From: Cladobotryum mycophilum
Taxonomy: Eukaryota; Ascomycota; Sordariomycetes; Hypocreales; Hypocreaceae
Reading direction: 5' to 3'
NCBI GenBank assembly: GCA_036429605.1
Contig: JAVFKD010000016.1
Span: 1,054,001-1,118,000 of the forward strand
Length of the DNA stretch: 64,000 bases
In this document: positions 34,791 to 47,100 of the stretch, piece after piece
How positions within the stretch are numbered: the first letter of the stretch is position 1
How the letters are laid out: every line of letters begins with the position of its first letter
Position numbers and translations under genes: made by a program
The notes under the pieces: generated by a model
The model's input: the letters and a program-made list of their open reading frames with translations, nothing else
What the model was told of the DNA's origin: nothing
The model's database searches: none

Positions 34791-35409
34791 TGTGTTTGCT
34801 ACTTGTATGAAACTGGGCTGGTTGATAGAGGCAATACTGAGACTTGTGGGAATTAATACTAGGTAAATGAGGCTCTCGTATCAACTTAAGCAAGTAGTGT
34901 TGAGTCTAAACTCGGCCTTGATGTGGGATATGGTGACAAGCATAGGGCGTATTTTAGAACACCTCAACCCGTGCAAAACTGCCGATGAGGAGAAACTACA
35001 AAGGACATATATAGAAGGGTAGCAAACACTCATATCAGTAACAATATATTACTTCATCGTACATCGATGTCATGTAACATTAATTCCGATGTCGCTAGTG
35101 AACGAACATTGTGATACGCGTAAACGGCCAACTGATGCCCACTAGATTTCGACTACTTGGTTCCTAAAGCCTAGAATGAAGCAGCCCTGTCAGGTGGCGG
35201 GTATGGGCATCCTGACATGGCCAATCGGGGAACGAGATGACGAGGGGTATATATTAATATGGCTTATGATGGATTTATCAATCATGGCGATCCAGGAGGA
35301 ATCCTTTTGAAAATACGCGTAAATGGAGAATTATGGAGAAGAAAACTATCCTCTTAAGAGTGATTAATGTAACTCTCCCCCGCTTGGTGTGCTGGAATAA
35401 CGGCTCGCG

Positions 35410-35439
35410 GATAAGATGCTATTTTATCAGGATCTTATC
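35410..35439. promoter_or_regulatory. Cluster of GATA-factor motifs
   Basis: GATAAG (35410-35415), TTATC (35424-35428) and CTTATC (35434-35439) lie within 30 bp, in the divergent promoter between the aminotransferase and NUG1 (34791-35845). Paired GATA sites are typical of AreA/NIT2 nitrogen regulation. The rest of the interval is AT-rich with no gene. Use by either gene is inference. Confidence 0.4.
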
Positions 35440-35548
35440 GATTCTGGGTTCTTGATCTTAATCTCAGCCATGGGCTTTTTATCTACTCCATATCTACTTG
35501 TTATTGCCTATATAAGCAATAAAAGAAAATTCAGGATAAAAGGGCTAA

Positions 35549-35570
35549 ATATATATATATATATATATAT
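35549..35570. repeat. (AT)11 dinucleotide repeat
   Basis: Perfect AT repeat in the AT-rich promoter region of NUG1. Confidence 0.95.
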
Positions 35571-35845
35571 GTTATAGGTAAAATCTAATTCTTTTTATAA
35601 TTAATAATCCTTTAAGAAATTAACCTCTTGCATATTTATTCCATTCATGGTCCGAGATTTTACAATTGGGAAGGAAAGCTGTATGCATGATTCCCCAAAA
35701 GAGTAATCCAAGGCGGTGTAAAAAAGTGCCGGCAGAATCGAGACATCCCACCCAATTTTTTTCTTCAGAGCACCCACGGCTTTTGTGTTCCAAGGTCGTC
35801 GCAGCAAAGCAAAGCATTGGACCTGTACCAACTGAGATTAATAAA

Positions 35846-37601
35846 ATGGCGGGCACAATTAACAAACCAAAGAGTAAGTAAATCCATTCCTTCATTCCTT
35901 CATTGGATTATTCATATTGTTCAATGCTAATGTTGCACGTCGTTGCGCAGAACCCAAGTCCAAGCGGTCCAACACCCGCCTGCGCAACAAGATCGAAAAG
36001 GCTTCCGCCGCCAAGCAGAAGAAGCAGCGCAAGCTCGCCAAGAAGAACCCGGAATGGCGATCAAAACTGAAAAAGGACCCCGGCATCCCAAACCTGTTCC
36101 CCTACAAGGACAGGCTGCTGGGCGAGATTGAGGAGAAGCGTGCCAAGAAGGCGGCGGATGCGCAGAAGAGGAAGGAAATGGCCAAGGCGGCAAAGACTGG
36201 TGGTGTGGCTGCGGAGAATGCGCAGGATGCCGTGGAGGGTGCCGAGGTTGGCGAGGAGGAGGATGATGATTTGGAGGAGATGGAAGAAGAAGATGATGAT
36301 GATATGGATGAGGATGTCGACGAGTCAAACCCCATGGCTGCGCTGATTGCCAGTGCGAGGGCCGCGGCTGCGAAATACGATAAATCTCTTGCGGCGAGCG
36401 ACGATGAGATGGACGACGATGATGATGATGACAGTGACGAGGACGGAGGCAACGACGTCTCCATCGGCCAGGCTTCCTCAAGGAAAACATACGACAAGGT
36501 CTTCAAGCAGGTCGTCGACGAGGCCGACGTCGTGCTCTACGTCCTCGACGCCCGTGACCCAGAGGGCACCCGCTCCAGGGAGGTCGAGCGCAGCGTCATG
36601 GCCGCCGCCTCGGGTGGCAAGCGCCTCATCCTCATCCTCAACAAGGTCGACCTGATCCCCCCAAGGTCCTGCGGGACTGGCTCGTCTACCTCCGCCGGTA
36701 CTTCCCCACCCTGCCCCTGCGGGCGTCCGGCGCGGCGGCGAATGCGCACGTCTTCAACCACCGGGAGTTGACTGTGCAGAGCACTTCTGCTACTCTCTTC
36801 AAAGCGCTCAAGAGCTACGCCGCTAGCAAGCAGCTGAAGCGAGCCGTCTCTGTCGGTGTCATTGGCTACCCCAACGTCGGTAAGAGCTCCGTCATCAACG
36901 CTCTTCTCGGACGCTTGAGCGGCAAGGGCGCAAGCTCCACCAAGGCCTGCCCTGCCGGCGCCGAGGCCGGTGTCACTACCAGCATTCGCAAGGTCAAGAT
37001 TGACAGCAAGCTCACTCTGCTTGACTCCCCCGGTGTCGTCTTCCCCTCCTCCAACGCTACCCAGTCCGGCGGCCTCGTCTCCATCAAGAACGCCACCGAG
37101 GCTCACGCTCACCTGGTCCTCCTCAATGCTGTTCCCCCTAAGCAAATTGACGATCCCGTCCCCGCCGTCAGCCTCCTCCTCCGCCGTCTCTCCACATCCC
37201 CCGACCTGCTGCAGAAGCTAACCAACGTCTACGACATCCCTGCCCTCCTCCCGGATCACGCGAACGGCGACATCACGACGGATTTCCTTGTCCAGGTTGC
37301 GCGTAAGCGTGGCAGGATCGGACGCGGTGGTATCCCCAACATCAACGCCGCGGCCATGACTGTCGTGACGGATTGGCGTGACGGCCGCATTCAGGGATGG
37401 GTCGAGGCCCCTGTCCTGCCCGTCGAGTCAGCCCAAACGTCTACCTCAACTACAAAGTCTGCACTCAAGAACGCCGGCGAGGAGACAGTTATGCCCGATC
37501 AGAAGCAGATTGTCACGGAGTGGGCTGCAGAGTTCAAGCTTGACGGTCTATGGGGCAACGATGGCGCACAGGCCGAGAACGGCGATGCCATGGAGCAATA
37601 A
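35846..37601 (+). CDS. NUG1: Nuclear/nucleolar GTPase NUG1 (nucleostemin/GNL3 family), with a frame break
   Basis: Exon 1 is 35846-35873 and exon 2 runs from 35951 to 37601 (77-bp intron). NUG1 is a circularly permuted GTPase needed for maturation and export of the 60S ribosomal subunit. A basic GN3L/Grn1 domain (RSNTRLRNKIEKASAAKQKK, NPEWRSKLKKDPGIPNLFPYK) is followed by two acidic stretches. The GTPase motifs are in permuted order: NKVD (LILNKVDL) first, then P-loop GYPNVGKSS and DSPGV. As given, the frame breaks at a C6 run (36657-36662), right after DLIPP. Downstream, the -1 frame continues with the conserved KVLRDWLVYLRRYFPTLPLRAS and the rest of the protein to a TAA. One extra C would give 559 residues in one frame. 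Either the run is miscounted or the gene carries a real frameshift; conservation on both sides favours a sequence error. Confidence 0.9.
36657..36662 (+). other. C6 run at the NUG1 frame break
   Basis: The upstream frame reads ATC CCC CCA AGG, while the conserved protein needs ATC CCC CCC AAG. One missing C, or a -1 slip on the run, explains the break. The same C6 context breaks FYV6 at 25025-25030. Confidence 0.85.
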
Positions 37602-37876
37602 ATGATGTAGTAGTGAAAATTATTCATGGCTGGGCTTGGTTGCTTCCTTTTTTGTTTGTTTTTGTCTTTGTTTTATATAAGAGTTTGGCGTTATAGGCTG
37701 GTTGGCAAAAATAAAAAACAAAGCGGACTAGACCGTACATATCTCTTTACAAAAGTTGATGCCGTTGCACATCATATTCCTTTTACTCTTCCTTCCATAA
37801 TGACAAGCAAAACTTGTGTATGTTGACATGTACAAATACAAAATTATCCTAGTAGAGTCCCCCTCCCCCAATGGCT

Positions 37877-40800
37877 TTAAGCGCTAACCAGCTCCATCTT
37901 GACGCCTCTCTTGCCCGTCCGCTCATCCTTCTCGTCATGGACTCTAACCTTGACTTTCTGGAAGAGCTCAACCTTGACCTCCCTGCTACCCTTTGTGGTC
38001 AGCGTGTACGTCTCAGCATCAAAGTCGCTCTCCGGCTCCGGCTCCGCAAGATCGCGCAGGCGGATCAAGCCCTCGATGCCAAAGCGCGGAACCAGGACGA
38101 CGAAGCCGTTGCTGAAGATCTTCATGACAAAGGCTTCTTCCTCCGCGACCTTGCCCTTGAGCGCCTGGCCGACGTAGTACGCGATGCTGGCACGACCGGC
38201 CATTTGGGCGTTGCGGTGTCGGACGTTGATGTTCTTGCACACAGCCTCTAGACGACCGCGGCTGCGGACAGAGGGATGAACGGCTTCGTAGCCAATCGCG
38301 GCAGCAAGCTGTCGATGGGCAAGAAGATCGGCATAACGACGAATGGGAGACGTAAAATGCGTATAAATCTCCGAAGCGAGACCGTAATGCCTAAACTCGG
38401 GATACGCCTGGGTTCCGGAGCAGAAATACTCGGCACTCATCATGCATCTCGTAGCCATGATGCGCACAAGCGTGTTGAAGAAGGGCTCCTTGTCATCGAC
38501 GCAGTTATCCAGAGAATCTGCGAGCGCTTTGCTCGAGTCAGTGCGGAGCTCCAGACCGCGCTTGATACGCAGCTGATCCGAGAGCTCGTCAAAGTTGGTC
38601 TTTGGAGGGGCGGCGTGGCGACGGAGGATAGCGGTTTGAGGGAAGGCCTCGTAGATCTTGGCAGCGACGCTGATGTTGGCGAACAACATGAATTCTTCAA
38701 CCAGCGAGTTGGTGTCTAAGAGCTGCTTGGTCTTGACGTCGATGGGGTCAGATGTTTCCGACTCCATCTGAACCTTGACTTCCGGTGAGGATAGGCTGAG
38801 AGCACCGGCATCCATACGCTTCTTCTTCAGCTTCCTTGAGAGCATGAGTAGCATTCGCATGCCCTTGGTGAGGTCATCCTGCTGCGCCGCATCGTCAATT
38901 CTTATTTGAGCTTGTTCGTAGCTGAATGCCTCGCGGGACTTGATGACAGACTTGGTGAAGCGAACGTTGAGAATGTCGGCGTTGCTATCAAGCTCCCAGA
39001 TGACTGTAAAAGCGAATCGTTCCACATAAGGCTTCAGAGAGCAGAGATCGGTACCCAGTAGCATGGGAAGCATGTCTATACGCTTATCGACCAGGTACAC
39101 CGTTGTGCCTCGAATGCTAGCCTCTGCATCCATGGCATTAGCGGGCCTCACAAAGTTTGAGACGTCTGCGATGTGCACGCCGACTTCGTAGTTGCCATTG
39201 GGGAGTAGCCTAGCGTGGAGGGCATCATCGATATCTTGACAACCAATAGGGTCGATACTGCAGATGAGAAGATCGCGGAGATCCTCCCTGTCTCTCCAAC
39301 CGGGGTCTTCCTTGTTTTCTGGGACCCTCCAGTCATGACCCTCTTTGGGAAGACAATCAAGAACGGTCTTGGGGAACGGTCTATACTGAACATCCCACTC
39401 GAGCAGCAAGGCCTCCGTCTCGGCTGCCTTGGTCTCAAGCTCACCCAAAGACCGGACAAAGTGTCCTACAGGATGTCTCGAGTCTCTGTCCCACGCATCA
39501 ATGGTAACTAAAAGTCTCTTTCCTAGTAGTTCCGAAACCTGGCGGGTACGGAGGCGGATCTTTGGAATCTTCTTGTCCATAGGAATAAGGAAGACGCTTT
39601 CAAGTTTGCGCCCCTGTGACGAAGCTGCTTTGCTGGCCGAGGAGGGATCAATGTGGCCAACATATTGACGCCAGTTGCGCTTGATAACACCCACAACCTT
39701 AGCCGTTGGCTGCAACTGTCCTTCTCCTGTTGCCTTTTGTGTTCTCTTGACCTCTTCGTGGAGGGCCTTTCGTTCCTTGTCAGAAACCAAATCCTGACGC
39801 TCTTCGGTGTCTGCATTCTCGTTCTTGGTGATTGTATCCTCCTCAATAATCTTTGTTGATGGGGATTTCCACTGCTCCTGCGGAAGAAGCTCGACGACAA
39901 CCACGTCGCCGTCAACAGATCGGTTGATGTTCTCGCGGCCTAGGATAAGCAAAGGCTTAGGGAAAGCTGGTACTTTTATCGAGCCCTCGAGGTAGTTGTA
40001 CGGAGATACGTTGAAAATGCCCTGGTGCATTAGCCCAGCCTTGACCCCTGTCATCATCCTCGAGGTGGTGAAGTATTCAGGGTAGAGAGGCTCCGATGAT
40101 TTCTTAAAGCTGCCCTGGGTCTGAGACTCGGCAATCATATCGAGCAACTTGTCTCCATCCTCCAGTTCGCCAACATAGTCCGCTAGAGAGGACGCGTGTA
40201 GGCCTTGCTCTCGCGCTTTTCTGAGGTTATCGCGATCATCGCTTAGCATAACGATAGCAGGCAATTTCTTTGCTGTAGTTTGCGCCAGGTGCTCTCCGTA
40301 CCACTTGACAGCAAGTCGGACAGCTCGGTCATTTCGATCATTGACAGTCTCGTTAACTTCTCGATGGACGTATGTTTCCAGTCGAAAGTCGTTGAAGAAG
40401 ACGTAGAATCGCTTGTCCTCGCTCTTTGTCAACCCGATTAGGCGGTTATATAATGGTAATGATCGGTTCTTGAGCTCTTCTAGAACAGTCTGCAGAATAA
40501 TGACATCATAAAAGGATGAACTCTGCTCAAACAGGTCCATCGCATTCAACAAGGCGTTAGTATCCGGTACCAAATAGTGGCCCTGAGGAAATGACTTGGT
40601 GCCTGCTGGCTTGTCCGAGAGGACAAAGGGTTGAGCTAGGAGTCTGTTAGCATCACAATTTGAGCAATTAGAATAAGATCCAGGACTTACTTTGTTGAGC
40701 TGCATTTCGAGGAGCCTCATTTAGACATGTCCTGCAGAGGTTTGAGGAGCATGGAATGTCTGTTCTCAGATAGACCTCTCTCACAATCTTTTGCACTTTT

Positions 40801-40886
40801 CCGCTTCGAGTCGCGCGAACATATGTCTTGCTTGAGATATTGGAGGCTAGAGCATCTACCTCGTGTGATCTTTTGAGACTTGTCAT
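37877..40886 (-). CDS. DIS3: Exosome catalytic subunit DIS3 (RRP44), RNase II/PIN nuclease
   Basis: Two exons on the minus strand (40886-40691, 40635-37877; 55-bp intron) give 984 residues. Dis3 is the processive 3'-5' exoribonuclease and PIN endonuclease of the RNA exosome, acting in rRNA maturation and RNA decay. Exon 1 carries the CR3 motif (Cys46, Cys51, Cys54 in IPCSSNLCRTC). The PIN domain follows, with Asp90 in YLVPDTNALL and later metal ligands in LSDDRDN. Cold-shock domains lead to the RNB domain with intact catalytic aspartates (Asp527, Asp533, Asp535, Asp536 in DPIGCQDIDD). The C-terminal part has HYGLASEIYTHFTSPIRRYADLLAHRQL and an S1 domain. The intron joins AAQQ|TQPFVLSD; the nearer AG would create a stop. 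It converges on NUG1, with 275 bp between stop codons. Confidence 0.97.
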
Positions 40887-41162
40887 GATGGCGTTATTGC
40901 TTTATATCGGGTTGTTGAGAATTGCTGATGTTGAGTGAGAACTCAGATGAGCTTAGAAATCTTGGTGGGGTCCCTTTATCGATATGACCGGATCCACGTT
41001 TACTAAAGCAGCACGACTGTATTAGAAGATAATTAGAACAGTAAAAGAAATATTAGCATAATTAGCATTGGGATTAAATCACCTGGAAATTTCCTCTATA
41101 CTCATCTACATCGTCTTCACCATGGTTTTTTTCCTTTCGATCCACGTAAAGGTCATGATACT

Positions 41163-41195
41163 ATCACGTGATCTTGAAGTTCATATGTCACGTGA
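41163..41195. promoter_or_regulatory. Pair of TCACGTGA palindromes upstream of DIS3
   Basis: ATCACGTGAT (41163-41172) and GTCACGTGAT (41187-41196) are 24 bp apart centre to centre and about 280-310 bp upstream of the DIS3 ATG. Both match the bHLH/Cbf1 consensus RTCACRTG. Role in DIS3 transcription is inferred. Confidence 0.5.
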
Positions 41196-44100
41196 TTGAT
41201 CTGTGCCTTTCTCGCGCTCAGGGGCAAGAATCCATTTCAACACCACGCGCTGATGGAGCTCCATGTGGCAATTGCATCAAAGTCACGAGTTATGTGGCAT
41301 AATTTGCTTGGTCCAACGTGATATGTCATATTCCGAATCCATACCGAGTCATGATTCTGATTGAATGACCCTCTCCATGCTCTGCATGAGAAAAAAGAGG
41401 TTGGTACGTTTTTTACTGATCAAAAAACAAACCCTATGCAGACCTCGGACAAATCAGCCTCAAGTTTGTAAGCCCTCCCCTCCCAAAGAGATTCAACTCG
41501 GGGGAGAAAAAGACTTGCTAATGATGGATTAGGCATCGTCTGTTGACCCGGTTTGGACCGCAGAATCTCGCTGCATCCACTCAACACTCCCAGATGCCCA
41601 TGGGCATGGCATGGTATGTCACTTGATGTGGTTACGGCTGGGCTGAATTGTAACGTCAGCTGAGGGTGTGCCAGAAAAAAATTGGTTCTCCGCTTGCCCA
41701 AAAAACCAAAAGCTGAGAGGTGCGGCGAATGGCTAGTTACTTAGGCCCGTTCATAAGATGACTCAACTATGGGGGAAAAGACATTCTTTTCCTGGCTGCG
41801 TATGCTACGGTGCCAACTTTTTTGTGTGTGTGCTGTGCGCGTTGTGGCGTGGGTTTATGTTGCATCACGGTCTTTCTCTCCTCTCTGGTCGTTAATCGCG
41901 CCAAGTGCAACAATAGACGAGCAAGGTCCCCCCCCCCCCCAGATAACCCCCGCCTCAACGTTTGGCTGGGCGTTGTTTTTTTTATATGGTGCATGAAATG
42001 TTTAGGCATTGGGGTGGATTTGAGACCCACGGACATGCTGCCCGTATCATGGTCCTATACCATGAAGGGGTCGAGTGACTCTGCGCAGTAGTCTCGTTGC
42101 CTTGCATTTGTCCCAATCAGGTTGTTTCCTATCTTACTCCTAATGTTGCAGCCGCGATACTCGAGCTTTCATCCGACATTGCCCCTATTCCCTCACATAT
42201 CGGACTTTTGGGAAGCGCCAACCTGCCGCCATTTTCGGTGTACAACGTGGGCTTGACGGAGCAATGAGAACGCCCATCCTCTTCAACAAAAAAACACGTT
42301 GCGTGAGGGGGTGCGGTGCCGAGCTATCGGGTCTCGTATCCCCCCTATCTCTCAAAGGAATCCGTTCTCTGCTCCATACACCGCCCCCTTCCCCCTCCCT
42401 TTCGAATCTGGCTCGTTGCTCCGGGTAGGCCGCCTTCCTGCCAAGAGTTACTCGACAAGAGTTTCCATTGTCTCAGCCTTTAGGAGGAACGAGGATAGCA
42501 ACGTTTGAAGGAAAAAGGAGAGGCCACAGATCAATACGGAGAATGGACGCGTCGCCCAATACCCTCGTACGGTTCCAGAGCTTAGGGGCCAGGATAAGTG
42601 TGGGTGACTTTTGAGCAGATGACCTTTTTCGGCACACCTCCAGCATCCTTGCTGTGACGCAACATGCTACGGACACATGAAACTAAACCTGTTAACTAGT
42701 CCTTGGTGCGGCCTAATGATGTCGTAATGACAGTTTGGTTTTTTTCTTTCGCGGAACCTGGAAGGCCGAAACTTGTCTTGGGTAGGCTCTAAGCGAGGGT
42801 TCCCTCTCTTTGGTGGTTTTTCTTACCCGGTCAACGGCGTTACCATCGCATCGTTGGGAAGGGGAGGATTTTGTTCACGCTTCAAGACAATGCCGAGAGA
42901 CAAAAAAAAGAGTCAGAAACATTCCTTTGCAGAAAGAAAAGGGATGCTGCATGAGCGGGTAGCAAGGATAGCTCCCGTGCCCTAGACGCAACGCGGCGCA
43001 AGCCCAGCATTGGGGGAGGAGGGGGAGGAGGGGGAGGGGAGAAGGTGGATGATGGGGGGAGAGTTTGGCCTTTGCTTCGCTGACTAGGGATTATCTTGCA
43101 TCATCCTCCCTACTCCATCTACATCTACGGGAACAGGAATGTGTTGGTGTGGGTTAGAGGATGGGGATGGAGGATGGAGGAATGGGGGATGGGGATGGCC
43201 TCAACATGTGCCTAGAACTTCCCTAGAGTCCAACTGCTCGGCTCTCTCGGGCAGATTCTCAAGACTCCATTAGAATGACGCAGGCTTGTACCCTACGAGC
43301 CATGCTTTTTTGTTCTTACTCTGATGGGTGGTGGTGGGGTCATTGGACCCATGATGTGCAGTATGGTGGGCCGGCCACTCACCCCCGGTCGTCTGGCCTC
43401 ATGATCCATGCAAAAACCACACACATTCACGCCCAATGGCAGGATCAGAGACACGGCTATTCTGGGAAGCTTAGAACGAGAAGGAGAAAAAAGGGTGTCT
43501 GGTTACTTCCTACTGCTCCCCATCTCCATTCCCCCCCTCTCCTCTATTGCCCCTCCCATCCATCTTCCCCCATGTTTAAAGTGGAAAAGAAAACTAGGAA
43601 TAATCGGCATACTGCGCGCGCCGTCGTCTCTTTCAGGCCCTAGTCTAATTCATTGGATAGGTAATCTAGTGCGTTACACTCTGCAGCGAAAAAAAGTCAC
43701 GACTAATTTCGCTGCATTGACTTGCACTTTGCATGTTTGACAGACAGTCACATGGTTCTCACAGCGAGCCATTCAACACACTCGGAGTGTTTAATAGCAA
43801 CTTTGGGTAGTATTGCGATGGGTATGCCATAGTGCTAGGAGCAGCAAGGACAATTAAACCCGCAGCATCATGAGCGGTCAGATGTCGTTGAGTTTCAATA
43901 CTACTCATACCTTACCTACATAACAAGATTCATACCGAGTGGAACCATTCGTCTGGGACCAATCAGTCTTACCACCTCCAGTTTCAACACAACTTTAACA
44001 CACATCCTGCCTATTCGAAATAGTGGCATAAACTCTCTCCGACTAGCATGATTCGGTGGATGCAGCAGGGATTCGCGAGATCTTTTTCCAAAGATCCACT

Positions 44101-47100
44101 CAGCATGGCACACTCAACATGCAACGGCGCTCATGCTGCACCTTCATAGCAACCCTTACGATGGATTTTGATTCGTGGTTCATGCTGCAAGGCCAGCCAA
44201 GGGGGAAGAAAACACGCGCCTAGATCGACAGATTTTCAGTGTATTTCCAGTGCTCGAAGGGGCGTGTTTTTTTCCCCCACCGCATGCCAGCCAACCAGAT
44301 GACATAGCACGCCTGCTCCCCGAGACCCCCTGTCTTTTCTCTTTTTCTTGTTGATATCTACGCTCCATAATTCCGCACCAGGTACTATTCATTCATCCAT
44401 TGAGTGTATTAAATTCTCCTCTCTGTGGGCAAGAGTTGATTAGTCGTCAGTAGTTAGCTTCCACTGTGGCGGCACAGCTCCAGTCACCAATATCAGGCTC
44501 TCGGAGGCCCAGCCCAATCACAGGCAAGCTGCGGAAGGAAACGGCCCAATATTGCTCTTGGAAATCCTTGACGCCTTGTTTCTTTGCAAGGCCTGAGAAA
44601 AGACCTGGTCGGTCAAATTCTATTCAAAGACACGGAGAGAGATGGTGGATGCTGCGGTGCAAGTGCCACAGCACTGATTGACGTTTCACGCCTGGTTAGA
44701 ACCAGACGCGGGATGAAGAAAAAAAGACCCGACACTTGGCAGCACCAACCACACGCTGGGGGAACACGATCTGGAGGTATCGGCAATCGTGTAGGGGGAT
44801 TCAACAGGCAACAGTGTGGGCGTCTAAGGGTAGATCCGTTGTGTCACCCTGCCCTTGAGAGTTAGTTAGTTGGGTGTAGAGGCGGATCACGACTTGGAGG
44901 GGGGATTGGAGGGCATCTCTGGTTAGTGTAACCTTACTGCCACTTCTAATACCAAGGTGAATGAGACATGTGTTGTAAGATGTGGAAGAGTTTCGAACCA
45001 AGGCCTCCCTTTGGTGTAGCCTTGAGGGTTGCTTCGATGTGGGGGATGCCCAACATGTTTGATGGCGTCTCCATGGGTCGGTCTCCCTTTCGTCCCACTG
45101 CCCAGCCGCCCTGGCTAAAGACCCGTGGATTTCCGGACGAAAGCACGTTGGGCTAAAGGATCCGAGCTGTTTGAGCCAATGTTCGATGCTGCGATGGGGC
45201 GGTTCCGTTTTAGGAATAAATGACGCCACGCTGATAGTCTCGAGATTCTAAGTTTGAAGCATGCGGTATAACGTCAAACTGTAACAAACTCTGTAAGCGC
45301 CCAGAGGGGGCGACATGGCCCTTTTCGAATTAGAGTGGGACATGCATGCCGAGAAACCTAGACAAACCTACGACTTGTTCACCAATTCTGGTGATGATGT
45401 ATCTGATCTCAGATTATCGACTAGCATGATCCAAAAATACTCGAGTCAAGAGGCAGGGCTAGGTCTGGGCCAACGAAAGCTTTCCGTTAGTTTATACGTG
45501 GTTTGTAGTAAACAAGCAACGGATAGTCCGCTGCCTATAGTTGTGAGACAAGTTTAAGGCTCAAGAGCTGGGCTATGACTGGGTCAACCGAGTTTGATAC
45601 TCCCTACAGTTGCATTGATGGCGTTATGGTCAAAGCACGGTTGATCGGATCGGGCCTAACACGAGGCAATCCTGAGGGAACGCGATGCTCTCTGTCCAAT
45701 GGTTTTTCCATGGCCCTTGAAAAGTATTAATGAACACAACTCCATCAGGTCTGATAATGGGCCATGTTGCACCTCCGAAGTTCTAGTATGGCCTAAAGAT
45801 AAAGGGAGAAATGTCACGACCGTGGCGGCAAAGGCAACGGTTCATCGTGGCCCCGCAAAAACGGAGGTAGCGCATGACGTCTCGAGGCCTTGACCGCTTG
45901 AATAATTGGAAGTTATCTCGGAATCGGTGAGCAATCCCAGAAATATTGATACGTAGGACAAGACGTTTTTGTCATATGTCAAATCTTCAACTGACCATCC
46001 GGAAGCGTCAGAAGGCTCGACGGGATCCCCTCAGGTGCCCTCACACATACAGTAGCGGCCGTTATTAGCAGTAAAATGCCAGTCTTAGGAGCCTGCACAC
46101 ATGTAGGTGGGTAAATGGACCTACGGGCGGATGCCGCCAGTGGGGGCGACTATGGGGCGATAGCAGACGACTAGGAATGCGCCGAGCCTCCCAAGCCTCC
46201 GCAGAACAAACAACCTACTGACCATTGTTGAAGGGAGGGGCAAGTCAATTGTGAAGAGAGGCAGCTGAAAAATGGGTGATTAGCGTTGCCGGGGGTCTTT
46301 GTTGGACCCGAAGCGGAAAAAGTCTGTGTATGTAAAATATTGTACATGCTATGCATAGTAGGTACTTGCAAAGTTACTCCGGCCAACGACTCGATGCCAG
46401 CGGCCCAAACGGCCTTACTATCGGGGAAGCAGTGGAGAAATCGGTTTAGGTAGTCCTGTAAAGTAACGAATCGGAGACGACCGTTTTGGGTATTGTCAGT
46501 GCTTTGGTTCCGCAGAATGTGTCGTTTGGTTTGCTGTCTGTCATCGCTTCGTATAAGTCGGGAGAGCATGGATATCAATAGAATGGTTCCATCTTAGAAA
46601 GAAAGAAAAAGTTGTGCAATCGTCATAGCGTCCTCGCCTGCCTGAAAACGAAGTTGGTTAAAATATGACAGACAGACAGACAAGCTTCCGAGCCTTCAAA
46701 TCGTTAGTTAAGCCTCAAAAGACATAACGACATGCATCCCTTGACGAGAACTGAGAAGTTAAAAAAGCGCACACTGGGCATTTGCCGATAATAGAAAGGC
46801 TGGAATGACGGCAACGTGCACAATCGCATGCAACAACCATGGGCCCTGTGGGTGGGTTTTTAGAACATGCAGAGGCCAGAAATCTGGGAATGCACATCCA
46901 GGAAAATGCCATCATGGGCTGCTGCAAGTGCGGGGACGTTGGGCCGCGATGCTGTTGGTCAGCCTTTGGGAAACACCCTCATTCCCTTGTTGCTTTGGCC
47001 TGACCTGGTCTGGGGTCGAAGCGATCTCATCGTTCCCGCACCTCACACACAGACACCACACCTCCCCCTCCCTCCCTCGGTCCCCTTCCCTTCACTCGAC

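Noticed and set aside
35500..35640. AT-rich stretch as a possible RIP-mutated transposon or centromere fragment
   Set aside because: Only a few hundred bp, dominated by a simple AT repeat, with no transposon termini or remnant coding sequence.
44801..45557. Several open frames of 60-140 codons in the DIS3 to SWP82-like interval
   Set aside because: They overlap on both strands, lack recognisable motifs and have no plausible splice partners.
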